Source: Branchiostoma floridae
Lineage: Eukaryota; Chordata; Leptocardii; Amphioxiformes; Branchiostomatidae
Assembly (NCBI RefSeq): GCF_000003815.2
Contig: NC_049980.1
Span: forward strand, 19,360,894 to 19,424,893
Reading direction: 5' to 3'
DNA: 64,000 nt
A program made the translations under genes and the position numbers. Of the stretch, positions 1-12,217 are shown one piece after another. Under the pieces are notes generated by a model that made no database searches, was not told the origin of the DNA, and worked only from the letters and a program-made list of their open reading frames with translations. The stretch's first letter is position 1; each line of letters starts with the position of its first letter.

Positions 1-409
1 AATAATTAATTTGCATAACAAATGCATGCAAATTATTATATTACATTATAATGACTTCATTAAAAATACACATGATATTGCCTTAATAAACTCAAGGCGA
101 AAGGCTGACTCAATTATAAATATTAAATGACATCCGTGTGCGTTTCCCAGAAAAACTTTTAAACCACACGGAATCAAACAAAGCAGCTGTAAAATGAGCA
201 AAAAGGGATAGTACTAATGTCATAGAATGCCAGAGTCAGATTCCAAGAACTCAAACATAAAGGTGTGATCAAACAAAAATGAAGAATCTATTGTTCGTAT
301 TCCATACTCTGTGAGTCTATTCATTTGTCTAGTCTTTCGTAATAAAGCAACTTTTTTCTTTGCCTTTAACTTTTTTCCTTTTTTTATTTGTACACTGACA
401 TCAGTTGGG

Positions 410-980
410 TTGGGGTTTTGTGCGCGTTAAAATTTGCGCGTTAAAATTTTCGCGTTAAAAACCTGCGCGTTAAAATATGCAAATTAGCTGATTCCCTGGG
501 GATTTGAAAATTTTTTTGCAGTTTTAAACTTAAAAGCTTGAAGAAGATAACACAAGATGAAATTAAGTATCATATTGTTGCATTCTAGAGTACAAATATC
601 CCTTTCCAGGAGTTTTAAAGTGATTTTTAAACATTAAGTTTTAACGCGCAACAAAGGTTGATATTTGCATGTGAAACGATCTGCTTGAGAAAAGATGAAA
701 TGAACCTTGTAGAATGGAAAAAAAGCCCCAAGCAGTTATATATTATGATATAAAGCCTCACACTAGTAATTTTTCCATGTATTTGTGTCTAATTCAAGTG
801 ATTTTGAAATCTTTTGGATATGCAAATTAGCCTATTCCCAAGGGACCTGCAACAATTAGGTGCTTTTCAAACCAAAAATTCAGGTAACAGGATGAAAAAT
901 GTGACCCCATTATATGATTTTACATCTAAGAATTTCTCAATGCACAACTTAGATTTTTAACGCGCAGAAAACCCGTTCCC
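410..980. mobile_element. Non-autonomous TIR element with TTTTAACGCGC motifs
   Basis: The segment is flanked by an 11-bp direct repeat, CATCAGTTGGG, at 399-409 and 981-991, which looks like a target-site duplication. Its ends are inverted relatives of each other: the left reads ggggttttgtgcgcgttaaa, and the reverse complement of the right reads gggttttctgcgcgttaaaa. Just inside the left end are four tandem ~14-bp units of gcgcgttaaaat type (422-478). Inverted copies of the motif lie at about 644 and 955. The interior has two diverged copies of a block starting TATGCAAATTAGC, at about 476 and 820. No coding capacity is visible. The superfamily is not assigned. Confidence 0.6.
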
Positions 981-991
981 CATCAGTTGGG

Positions 992-2339
992 GGTTTATCA
1001 GATGTCATCCGTGTAAACGATGGATACAACATGGCCTATATAAAATAATAATATCTCAAGTTGCACACAAACCAATTACCTTACTAGTAAAGAGTTATAT
1101 CAAATCTAAAGTGATATCAATATTTGTCACTGTCACAGAGACGTCAAAGCTCTCAAATACAAGTAGACAATGTTCACTGAGAGTTAAAAAGAACCATAAA
1201 TCTTTATGATTTTGACTCAATTTGAGAGTTATTGCGCATTTCCATATTCTACTTCCTTGAAATTAGATGCACTTGATAATCAATGGGTAAGTTTTTCATG
1301 TTATTATATTATCAAGTTTCCATGGTCTGTAATCAAATTTATGGATAATTGTCATTGGAGTTTGAGCACCATGCAGTTGATATTGGAACTGCAGAACAAG
1401 CATGTTGCTGAAATACAACTTTTCAGTGTACTTGAGATATAAAACACAAGGAACTTGCATGAACTTCTGCTAAATATTACTGACATGTGTTGAGAATAAT
1501 TGTACCCTGAAAATAACTGAGCATGTAGAAAACAAAATAAAAATTCATTACAATGTACATCATCAACAATCTATATAGTTTTAACAGCAGTCCTTTTTTA
1601 TTGTTTTGTGGATGGGAGGATAGGAGAAACTGGTGGTCAAAAACTTACAAATAGATGTACTTGTACACTTCCATTCCAGTAACACTGCAATTATTATCCC
1701 AAGTGGCACATAACAGAAGTCTTCAAATACATATTTGAAAACTTTCATCGCATAATGATAATGGTTATCAAACTTAAAATGCAGATTTAAATTTTAACAC
1801 CATAACATAGTCACAGTTAGTTATATAAATCATTGTTCACCTGTAATCTCACATATACTCGTCTCATTAAATCAGCTATTCATACACCATACACAGCGAG
1901 TAGACGTCTTGAATATTTTATGACATACAGAGCTTTACAAACTTATGAAGAGTAGAGTTTTGTAGTGTTAACATACGTAACATCAAGTAATTATGCATGG
2001 GCCTTAATTTTAAGGCCATAGTTCTTGTGAAGTGCAATGATTTGCAGATACACACACCAAGAAGTTATTAACTTAAAATATCTATCATGCAACACTATTC
2101 AGAGAGGTTTCAAGAATCAACTCTTATCTAAATGCAAATCTTTTCCTGATTTCCTGGTCATTCATTGTGCAGGTGAAGTGGTTGCACGCCCATCTCCTAG
2201 CGGTTCACATAATAACTGCACGCCACGCCACTCGCCAAATTTTCGCACTTCCTGCCTAGTTGCAGCCACACAAACATGGTAGATACCGAGTGGAACGTGT
2301 AGAGGATAAAAATTTGTAATATTTGAGGACAAAACTCAC
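992..2339. other. AT-rich stretch, no gene recognised
   Basis: This lies downstream of the donor of the PIP-box exon, so on the minus strand it is probably the interior of that gene's first intron. I saw no exon-like conserved peptide, RNA gene or long reading frame in it. A short GC-richer patch at about 2170-2280 has no recognisable product. Confidence 0.5.
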
Positions 2340-2504
2340 TGGTTTATCCGGCACGGGCGTTTTCTTGGAGCTAGCGTCGGTTCCAGAAGCGCCCTCTGCC
2401 GACTTACTGTTGCGCGAGACAAAGAACTTGCTGATGACGGGCTGCTTCTTCTCTGGACTCTTGGCCGGGTAGGTCTTCAGGCGTGGAAAGACTGGTTTAG
2501 GCAT
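2340..2504 (-). CDS. First coding exon of a PIP-box protein (possibly MSH3), rest off window
   Basis: On the minus strand an ATG at 2504-2502 opens 55 codons that end at a GTGAGT donor (intron starts 2339). The peptide begins MPKPVFPRLKTYPAKSP and then contains QPVISKFF, a canonical PCNA-interacting PIP box (Q-x-x-I-x-x-F-F). A Ser/Lys-rich disordered stretch follows. MSH3 and several other DNA repair or replication proteins (MSH6, LIG1, UNG2, CDT1) carry a PIP box very near the N terminus. The order of PIP box then Ser-rich linker is most like MSH3, but one exon cannot settle this. No further exon is recognisable between 1 and 2339. The gene is divergent from the SERINC gene, whose ATG is about 0.8 kb away. 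The start is the ATG nearest the PIP box; an in-frame ATG further upstream (2570) would add 22 residues of poor quality. Confidence 0.5.
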
Positions 2505-3302
2505 GTCGGATTGGTGTCTAAGAATGGTCTTATGGTTCTGTATGATCACAGGCTTACGAATTATAAGCAAAATTCGATGAAAAAGCCAGTTCGCAGAAAA
2601 ATCGGTAGGCGTCGGCCATGTAACGCTGAAAGGAATTGTGGGAAATCATGAGTTTAACCTCTAACCTCATATTACTTAGACTAGTCCAAATCTTTGGGGT
2701 TAGTAATATTTACTTCACATTATTTCACCTTCATAACAAAAAAAATTCCCACGAGTAATTATAAATTTAAAATCATCTACATCTGCCAATATTCTACTAC
2801 CTTTAAATGATTTTGAAAGTTTTAAAAAGGTATTTTGATTCGATAGGACTACCTGTCTGGCTAGATGGACTGTTCCGGAAAAACAAAGGGACTCTGACAA
2901 GCAAAGGGAGGAGTTCATCATCATCGAAAGACATAACGTTAATTTTGGGTCAGAGGTAAGGGGTTTTCTTTCCAAGCCATATTTTTATAACACCAAATGT
3001 TTGAAAGTTCAGACCAAATGTTGTTCAAGATATTTACTCAAATCCGCGCCTTGAATCGAATGGAAACAAACGTCTGTTGCATTTCCTTGGAAGAAATGTT
3101 GATGAAGTAAACACCTGATGATGAGTCATAATGTAACGTTAAATATATCCCACCTTTAATCCAGACTTGTAGATGATCGGATTATTGTATATCGATATCT
3201 GTAGGCTAAAATAACCATACAATATCTGATAACCACACTGTCTTATTTTCAGCTTCAAGTTGATTAAATTATTCGGGATCAAGTTTCAATTCAAGGTGGA
3301 CC
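2505..3302. promoter_or_regulatory. Divergent intergenic region between PIP-box gene and SERINC
   Basis: About 0.8 kb separates two start codons facing away from each other, so it should contain both promoters and 5' UTRs. I see no TATA box placed convincingly for either gene. The role is inferred from gene geometry only. Confidence 0.4.
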
Positions 3303-6300
3303 ATGGGAGCCATACTGAGTGCTGGGTGCTGTGCAGCTCAGGTAGAGCCTGTAACTGTTGCTATTGTATTATTTATAAAGTCCTGCATAATGGATTTTTT
3401 AATATGCTTAAACCAATAGTTTGGTCAAATCTGTCCTTTATTCACTCACGTCAAACCAATATTTAAAGGTTAATTATATCAATGTCCTTGGTCAAACTTA
3501 GCAGTTGACTTGACGGGATTGGTCCTAATTCTGACATAGCCCTATTCCCGTCAAAGTTCGGAAAAGAAATGTTCTGGCATTGCGTGCCCATAAATCATAA
3601 GAACCAACAGCAATGGACTACCGATTGGCATCGTAAAGACAGCAGGATCACCCTATATATATGAGCTTACAGTCTCCAACAACTGACAACTGAAAAATTG
3701 GTTTGAATTTCACACATTTTAAGCGTTGACAAGAGAATTGCCTTAGAACATGGCCTTCGACTCAGATGGAATACTAGTACTTAGTGTAGTATATGGGCTA
3801 TTCCAGCAGGATGACACATTGACACCACATATACATATGTACAAGACCTACCTTAGCTACCTACCTACAATGTAATCCTCTTCGCTCCCTTTGGTGGAGC
3901 ATAAGGCACTGACAAACTTCCTCCAGTCCTTCCTATCTTGGGCCATCCATCTAACTTTATGGCCATATACAAGAAATGCTTATCAAGTTCATGAAAACCT
4001 TATAACATCTGTGTTTTGTGTGTGTCTATTATTCTTGGATAATCCACGCTAAAAGAACAGTGTTACAGTGTCTCCACGTTCCACCAAATAAACACATCAT
4101 ATACATGTATAAAGGGGTGACATCAGTCAAACTTATTGCATTTTCAATGATCACATTGCATGCTGGGACACACCTTCCATGTATTAACCTGTACCGTCTG
4201 GCTCACAGCTGGCGTGCTGTTTCGGGTCAGCAGCTTGTTCGCTGTGCTGTGCCTGCTGTCCCACCGTTCGCTCCTCCACCACCACCCGGATCATGTACAC
4301 CTTCTTCCTGATCCTGGGTACAGCCATCTCCTGTGTCATGTTATCTAAAGCAGTGGAGGACAGCATCCAGCAATCAGTAAGCACAAAATAGTGTCATTTC
4401 TTTCAAGGGGATTTACTAGTAATTTTACTGGAGGGGGAAAGGCAAATACAATGTATATCTCTTAACCACAGATGATCTTGCTCACAGCTAAATCCTATAA
4501 CCATGGTCTGAAGAAGGTTGGGAAGCTACATCTACATGTATGTGCTACTGGGGGTTTTCTGGAAAATTTTAAAACACTTTGTGTCTCATACATTAGTAAT
4601 TGTTTAAAACTTTAATGATGTCGAAGTTAGGGCAAGTAGATTAAAAGCAGTTTTACTCATGCATCAAACTGGGTGTTTCAACTATAGGTTTGCAATCAGC
4701 TGCAATTAAGCAGTGCTTGGCTAAAAAGAGAAAAACACAGTGCATTCAAAGAATTTTTCTAGGGCTTCAGGTAGGAATGACAATAAATTTGAATAAATTG
4801 CTTACAGGTCAACAAAATATTGAGCAAAAGATGTCAGTTGGTTTGTATATGAATGCACCATGTTATTGCATGACCTTTTATAATGTACTATTGTGACATT
4901 TTCATCAATGTCCATGTTTTTGCTCATGTGACTCTAGATCCCAGGGTTTAGCGAGGTTTGTGACTTCCTGAACCTGGGCACCAACTGTAACATCAGCCAG
5001 GTGATTGGTTTCCTGGCAGTGTACCGGGTCTGCTTCTCCATGGCTGTGTTCTTCTTCCTCCTCATGATCCTCATGATCAATGTCAAGACTAGTCAGGACT
5101 GTCGTGCAGGCATACACAATGGGTAAGTCTTCTTTCAGTTTCAGTGCCATGCATAGTCCAGTGGTGGGTGACCCTCCCTCTGGACCTACATGTAGGTCAT
5201 GAGTTCAAATCCCGGCTGTTGTTGTTCAATCCAATTGCATGCTACTGGAAAGGGTTGCAGTCCCTCGGTCCCAGCCCTCCCGCGGGTCGGATCACCCTTC
5301 GGCCGTCTGGCGATCCTTCCCGCAGTCGGGCTGATACCTCGGGTGATACGAAATACACCATGTTGTATTTTATATTTATTTACAGTACAATAATAGTGAA
5401 GGATAGCTGTTAAGACTTGTAACATTATAGAATTATATTCTTGTCAATGTGTCACCAGGTTTTGGTTCTTCAAGCTGTTGATCATTGTTGGCATCTGTGT
5501 GGGAGCCTTCTACATCCCTAATGTGGAGATCTTCCAACAAGGTGTCTACAGACATTCTTACTTTACTTCATTGCATGTTCTCAAACAACACAAGATGCAT
5601 GTGCTTGATCAATAATGCTCCAAAGTCTTACAAATCACCACAAACTAACTATACCCTTCATTGCAGTGAAGTTATATTAAGTTTATGGTTGTTAAATGTT
5701 GTTTAAATGTTGCATTTGTTGAATTATGAGTACACTAGTCAATAAGAGGCAGATAATCAACAGAAATATTACAGATTTTTTATTGTTGTTGAAATGTAAT
5801 ATATTTTTGCAAGAGCAGATTCAAGTATGATCAGCCTATGCAGAATATAGCTCTTTATCACATTTTAAGGTAATTTGGACCTTTTACTTATCACTACAAT
5901 GTTGTCCTGTTGTATTTCCACAGTGTGGATGTACATCGGGATGGTTGGAGCCTTCCTGTTCATCCTGATCCAGCTCATCCTGCTGGTGGACTTTGCTCAT
6001 TCCTGGAACTCCAACTGGTGAGCACCTTCAGTATTTTACATTGAGCGTTTGTCTCATTGATCTTCCACAATAAACCATATAATGTCTGTAGAATAGTATT
6101 TTGTGTACTGTATTTGGTATAAACCCCTTTTAACATAACTAAAAACTTGTGGCTCACTTTGCATTGCAAGGTGTGTTTTTTTTTTTTATCATGTTGGTAG
6201 GACAAAAAAGAATACAACCCGGTGTATTCCACACCATTCTTGGTCCTGGCTACTGTGTGAAAACCCAGTTTGAACTGACCTTTATTTGCTGTATTTCTCC

Positions 6301-9300
6301 ATCCCAGGGTAAACAGGGCTGGTGATGAAAGTTGCAGCTGCTGGTATGTAGGCACCATTCTTNNNNNNNNNNNNNNNNNNNNNNNNNNNNNNNNNNNNNN
6401 NNNNNNNNNNNNNNNNNNNNNNNNNNNNNNNNNNNNNNNNNNNNNNNNNNNNNNNNNNNNNNNNNNNNNNNNNNNNNNNNNTGTTAACTACTTCGTATGG
6501 CAGACAACTGCAGCACACTTAATTGATATGACCTCATAACGTAGCTATGATGTATATAATGTATACTACTGGTATAGTCCAGAAGAAATTATTTAGTGGA
6601 CTAAAAGATACCAGAAGCCTATAAAGATAAATGTACATTCTATGAACTATTGAGCGCTCTTGCCAAATCTCTGACCTCATTATTGTATGTTGTTCCAGCC
6701 CTGATGATCTGCACCTTGTTCTTCTATGCCATCACCCTGGGTGGGTTCATCGTCCTGGTGCTGTTCTTCACCAAGCCTGCAGGGTGTGAGCTCAACAAGT
6801 TCATCCTGGCTCTCAACCTTATCCTCTGTATCGTTATCTCCTTCATATCGGTGCTGCCTCCCATACAGAAAGGTAGGTAACATAAAGAGAGCATAACATT
6901 TACTGGTAACTAGTATTAAAAGCTGAGCCAATGAGCTGTTTCCTTTTCACAATTAGTCATTCTGATTAGGTATACAGTCTGATAGTATGAGGCATTGCCA
7001 TATAATGGCTTGAACTGTTTTTGGAATTTAAGCAATATATTAGCCAATGAGCTTTATATGAAGCAACAGGGACAAAAATATGGCAGAAGTATAGTTCTAT
7101 GACATCATGTTCTATGAACTTCCAAGTATTTACAAGTTATCTAAGATGTATACCCACTTTTGCTTAGCAAGGCAAATGCAGTTTCCTGCAATACTCCTGT
7201 ATCCTGCTAGAAATTGCTGTTATGATCAACATAATTCATGTTAGAATGCTTCATCAAAGGCTTAAAATTAACAAAAATCCTTATTGTTCATATTAGGTTG
7301 TCTTTTGACCCATTTTTTTCTCTGTTTGCAGCTTCTCCCCGATCTGGACTACTCCAGGCTGCTATCATCTCAGCATACTGCATGTACCTGACCTACTCAG
7401 CACTGTCTAGTGAACCTGTTTCATACCACAGTAGGTTACCATCTTTGTAGTCCCATGTTTTATTACATGAAAGGAATATTTATTCAAATTATGTTTTATT
7501 GCATGCAAGGAATATTTCTCCACATCATTCTAATTAGTGCTAATGATGATACTCATTACTAGCAATTATGTTTTTTTGGATAAGTGCAATCAGTGCATAT
7601 ATCTTTTAAATTATTACATCATTGAACATCAGAAATATCTACCAGTTACTCTACTTATGTTCTACTTTTCGGCTAAGATCGTAAACCGTCATTTAGAACA
7701 AGTGACAATGTTGTATTCCATGCATTATGAGACCTACAGTGAGAGAAGGTAATAACCTTGATATGTTCCGTTACAGTGGAGAATGTTTTCAACACCACGA
7801 TAAACGCCACAGTTGCAGCACAGGTGGAGGACGGCTGTGTCCCCTCGGAGCTGGTTCGCTCGGACAACAGGATCGTGTCTGGAGTTATCGGCATCCTCAT
7901 CATGTTTGTCATGGTTGTCTATGCCAGGTATGAAGTCAATACAGTCAACACAAATCATACTGTTCATGAGTCTCTGTAATAGATTGATGGAGGAGGTTTT
8001 TTTTATAGCAACTGTCACACAGAAACAGATGTCTGACAGAACGTCAGTCATAAAAGTGATCAACAGGTCCATACTGCCCATAACGTATATAAAGAGCTCT
8101 TGACAAAACCTAGAAGCTCATGGATATCCTTTTGAAATCATGAAAAATCAATAGAATTTACCATTTCGTGTTGAAGCTGTTATGTTCTGAACATTTTCAC
8201 ATTGATGCAGTTAATAAAAAGGGCTGTCATTGCGAGGAAATTACATAACGTTAACATAATGACACCTTGGGTAAAGGTTTGTACCTTGGTACACACACAC
8301 ACACACACACGTAGATTACCTGTACCCATGTGCCTATAAGAAAATATCAATTTCTTTGATATGTAAAGCATGTTTGGATAAAGAAATTCAGTAAGGAAAC
8401 AAGTAAAGAATATATTCCTTGCATGTTTTAGAAACTGTGTAATGAAAGCTAAACATAGCACTGAGAATCAGCTGACTAGTCTGCACCACTTTGGCTTTTC
8501 CTATCATGTAAACTTGTTGTAAATACAGACAAATGAATAAAGACTAAATAATGTGTAACAGTGATAAACTACCAGCTGTAACTTTCATCTTGCTGTCCAT
8601 TCAAGCTTGCTAACAAACCATGGAGGCGTCGGGACGTAGGTACCCACAGTGGATGTGACTCAAATCTATCTCTCTCTCTGCCTCACTCTTGTAACACTCT
8701 TCTTAACTACTGTACTCTCAGTACTCAGCATTTTTGTATCAATTCACTGTTCTGCTGCAACAGTGTTTTTACAACTATGTAGTGAGCAATCAAAATGTTT
8801 GTAGTGATTCACTATATTGTGCTTTGTCCTAATGGATTTACCTTGCCTTCTATCTGTAATAGTATCAGAATGAATACATAGTACATGATGTACTGTCATT
8901 TGCAATGAGAGAAGAACATTCGTCATTTGCACAGGGAGAAGAACATTCTTTAAGACTTGATTTGGTCCTATGATTCTGCATGATGCACATTGGACTTTAA
9001 GTCATTTATAATGTTTACTAAACTACTCTAGATCATTTCAATCAAACTGTTCACTTCACAAATACATTGTTCTGTGGTACATGTAATTTTTGAATGTACC
9101 TTTTTTTTCAAATTTTGTATTACTCTCTCAAGTTGTGTGTAATGCTACTCTTATGTTCAAAGGTTTAATGCTATAGTGTGAATACTAGTGCTGTCTGCTA
9201 TAATGGTAATTTCACAGTCATATTGACTTTTCAAGTTACTACTCCCTAAACTGTCAACCTAGCAAACCCTTGAACCAGTTAGAAGGGGACTGGTACTGTT

Positions 9301-10660
9301 TTCTGTAACAGATATTATTTGATATGCTTCACCCTAGAACTAGATTGTGTACGAGTCATATATGCACTAAGACTGGTGAGATGACTTGCACTGGTTACAG
9401 TCTGAGGTCTGAATGATGAATGATTAATTGTCCATTCATTAAGGCAGGACAAACTGCCAAGGGAGCTGGACTGAAGTGGTGGCATCAATACACCATGGCA
9501 GTACACTCTGCTTCAACAAGGGTACTTCATTAATCGTGATGAANNNNNNNNNNNNNNNNNNNNNNNNNNNNNNNNNNNNNNNNNNNNNNNNNNNNNNNNN
9601 NNNNNNNNNNNNNNNNNNNNNNNNNNNNNNNNNNNNNNNNNNNNNNNNNNNNNNNNNNNNNNNNNNNNNNNNNNNNNNNNNNNNNNNNNNNNNNNNNNNN
9701 NNNNNNNNNNNNNNNNNNNNNNNNNNNNNNNNNNNNNNNNNNNNNNNNNNNNNNNNNNNNNNNNNNNNNNNNNNNNNNNNNNNNNNNNNNNNNNNNNNNN
9801 NNNNNNNNNNNNNNNNNNNNNNNNNNNNNNNNNNNNNNNNNNNNNNNNNNNNNNNNNNNNNNNNNNNNNNNNNNNNNNNNNNNNNNNNNNNNNNNNNNNN
9901 NNNNNNNNNNNNNNNNNNNNNNNNNNNNNNNNNNNAGTGATCCATGGACATGTCATGTTAACAGTAACTGTATATTTTCCATAAACTGAATGGAAAATAT
10001 ACAGTTATACATACAAGAAACTAAATGAAGGGAAGACTTTCAAAGTCTTGCATAACATTCGACTTCAGTCTTCTACAATAATCAAAATCTTTATTGACCT
10101 GTCATGGATAAAACCCTTTGTTGCAGATGAAGATGGGAAGAAGACAGTTGACAATGAGCAGGATGGGGTAGTGTACTCTTACTCCTTCTTCCACTTTGTG
10201 TTCCTCCTGGCCTCACTCTACATCATGATGACACTCACCAACTGGTACAAGTAAGTCACAGCATAACTTTCATATTGTTTCATTATTTAAAGTTTTACAC
10301 TAAGATTTGTGTTTCAGAATGAGCATGTAACACCATAGGAAATAAGACATTTTACTGCTCTAATACAGTACATCAGTTTTCTGTCATGGTAGTATGATTT
10401 TATGTTGTTACATGTATAGCTATCATCATGTCACACATTAGATCATACAAACCAAACATCATTTCATATCAGTGTCACAATGTTCATGTCAAGTGTTTTT
10501 GCCCCACTCAAGCCCAAAGTCAGTGCGAGACGTGCTTGCATTCGGAGCGACCTGGGCGTCCGTCTGGGTGAAGGTGTCGTCCAGTTGGGTTTGCTTCGTA
10601 CTGTACCTGTGGACACTCATAGCCCCTTTGTGTTGTCCCAACCGAGAGTTCCCCCAGTAA
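3303..10660 (+). CDS. SERINC-family serine incorporator, multi-exon
   Basis: SERINCs are polytopic membrane proteins with about ten membrane spans, linked to serine-derived lipid incorporation or scrambling. Recognised exons: 3303-3341 ([13 protein letters not shown]), 4209-4376 (Cys-rich [18 protein letters not shown]), 4938-5122, 5459-5541, 5924-6017 ([19 protein letters not shown]), 6308 into the gap at 6363, 6699-6872, 7332-7430 ([20 protein letters not shown]), 7777-7927, 10127-10250 ([20 protein letters not shown]) and 10513-10660 ([14 protein letters not shown], stop TAA). All have GT/AG borders, and phases agree wherever both neighbours are visible. The order and signature peptides match vertebrate SERINC1/3 and Drosophila TMS1. 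Two parts are missing. The end of the sixth exon runs into N. The hydrophilic-loop exon between 7927 and 10127 was not found; it may lie in the gap at 9544-9935. A second last exon exists at 12076-12217. Paralogue number (1, 2, 3 or 5) is not assigned. Confidence 0.95.
5152..5353 (+). mobile_element. tRNA-derived SINE in SERINC intron
   Basis: The head has an A-box-like region (tagtccagtggtgggtgacc) and a good B box, gagttcaaatcccgg, at 5201-5215. A GC-rich body with an inverted-looking gatcaccc/gggtgat pair follows. It is much more GC-rich than the surrounding intron. The family is not named and the 3' limit is approximate. Confidence 0.55.
6363..6481. other. Assembly gap (119 N) at a SERINC exon
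   Basis: The run of N begins 19 bases after a strong GTATGT inside the sixth SERINC exon. That donor is in the wrong phase for the next exon, so the true exon end is probably hidden by, or damaged at, this gap. Confidence 0.9.
8290..8310. repeat. (AC)n microsatellite
   Basis: About ten uninterrupted AC dinucleotides in a SERINC intron. Confidence 0.9.
9544..9935. other. Assembly gap (392 N) in SERINC intron region
   Basis: The gap lies where the missing hydrophilic-loop exon of SERINC is expected (between 7927 and 10127). Long N-filled reading frames across it are artefacts. Confidence 0.9.
10513..10660 (+). CDS. SERINC last exon, version A
   Basis: The acceptor CTCAAG before 10513 accepts the phase-2 donor at 10250/10251, completing an Asn codon (AA+C). 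The exon encodes [12 protein letters not shown], then [15 protein letters not shown], the final transmembrane span and [16 protein letters not shown], with stop at 10658-10660. This is the conserved C terminus of the family (last membrane helix, then an N-R-[DE]-F end). It lies only 262 bp after the preceding exon, so it is the proximal choice of two. Confidence 0.9.
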
Positions 10661-12075
10661 CAACCAGTTGTCAATCATTGATGTAAGAAGTAGGCAAGTG
10701 ACAGTCGTTGGTGGGCACTTTGTAATCCTGTCAACACAGTTCTGGCAGGAATAAGCTCAAATTGTAAAAGTTGGCAGGCATTGCTGATACAAAGTACCAA
10801 TCGTTATAAAAGAAATATATACAACAAGCAAAAAAGCAGTTTTAATGATCAAATTATTTTCTACAGTTGTCATTCCAAACCAGAATTTTGTTCACAGATG
10901 CATGATGTAATGTTACAAGTATCTTTTATTGTTTGCATATTTCTCAACATACTCTAGATAAAAGGATTGTGGATGCATGTCTTAGTTTCTTGTGGTCAAC
11001 AGTCTGAAATTTGGTTGAAATTGCTGGAGTGTGAGGAGAATGGTGGTGGTGCATCGCTGGTGACCCCTCTGTGGTGACCCTTCCAATCTGCAGTCACCAT
11101 GCTTCCTTCTTACGGCATCTGGCATTGGTATCATCTGTGTGTTGTGACCACACTTATTTCTTTGCAGCTTGTTGTGTTCATAGCACCTTTCTTCAAGGAA
11201 TCAGCTCAAAATGAAGCTTGCAGTGTATTAGTGTATTTGTTTCTTTCCTGCAGTTCATCATAACATTGGTGTAAAGTACATGTATGTTTCTGTATTTTAT
11301 TTTTTCCTTGTGATATTTTTGAAATCCTTATTTTATTTCAGTATTGGTTTGAAAAAGCCAGACTGGTGCTGCATACTCTGCAGGTGTTTTCTCTCTTGTG
11401 CTGTGTACTGTGTGCTGCTACAGACATGCAGCAATATTCTCTGTTTCATACAACATGTAACACAGTCGTAGAGGCTTGCACTGTTTGAGTTTCTATCTTA
11501 AGACCCAGGTGCTGCATAGTACTTTCTTCACTATAATTTTCCTTCTAGCCACCCACATTACAACTTCTTTCACCTGGAAGATTTGTACAACACCAGTTGG
11601 TAGAACGTTGGTCTAGAATATATGCCAGAGGACTAGCCATGTAAAACTGTGCGGCATTGCCGCACATGGTACTACAGACACAATTTTCATGTCAACCACT
11701 TGTGGTACCATTCAACATCCACCACTTTGGTTGCTGGCATACAGAGCACAGTTGATGAAACTTGTGTCTTCAGTACCTTGCACGGCAATGCGACACAGTT
11801 TCACAAAAGCTAATCCTTTGGTTCACATTCCTGACCAACTTCCTATCAAATGATGCTGTCCAAATCCTGCCCAGTGTTGAGAACACCTCAGCACTGTGCC
11901 ATGCTGTATAGGGCAGGTACTCAGTGAGAGGAGTTTAAAGGCAGAGGGTGCCACATGTCCATGTAGCAGCACAAGTGTGCTTGTTTTTGTACATCTGTGC
12001 TATGGTGTTGGTGTTGGCTGAGTACATTGTAGTTACCATAATATCTTGTTTTTCTGCCTTCTCTCCACTCTTTAG

Positions 12076-12217
12076 TCCGGGCAGAGCAAGCATTATAAAC
12101 TTTGGTTTCTCCTGGGCATCAGTGTGGGTGCGGCTATCGTCCTGTTGGGCATGTATGGTGGTGTATGTGTGGACTCTGATCGCACCAATCTGTCTACCAA
12201 ACAGGGAGTTTGCTTAG
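12076..12217 (+). CDS. SERINC last exon, version B (alternative terminal exon)
   Basis: A second acceptor (TTCTCTCC-rich tract, then TTTAG before 12076) is in the same phase as version A and also completes an Asn codon. The exon encodes NPGRASIINFGF, then SWASVWVRLSSCWACMVVY, then WTLIAPICLPNREFA with stop TAG at 12215-12217. It aligns along its length with version A (SVWV[KR], SS.W, WTLIAP.C.PNREF) but differs in the first dozen residues and at several membrane positions. Both copies are open and have sound splice borders. They therefore look like mutually exclusive 3'-terminal exons made by exon duplication rather than one gene plus a pseudoexon. Expression of either is not shown by the sequence. 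Confidence 0.8.

Noticed and set aside
5975-6358. 127-residue open frame on the minus strand inside SERINC
   Set aside because: It overlaps true plus-strand exons, runs through an intron, and has no recognisable domain.
8605-8634. Possible missing SERINC loop exon (acceptor ccattcaag, donor GTAGGT)
   Set aside because: The frame is open ([11 protein letters not shown]) but the exit phase does not fit the next exon at 10127, and the peptide is not family-like.
9439-9956. Long open frames across the N run
   Set aside because: They exist only because N has no stop codons.
11590-11625. tRNA-like stretch (ccagttggtagaacgttggt)
   Set aside because: It resembles a tRNA D-arm, but no acceptor stem, anticodon arm or matching B box follows at the right distance. 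At most a decayed SINE head.
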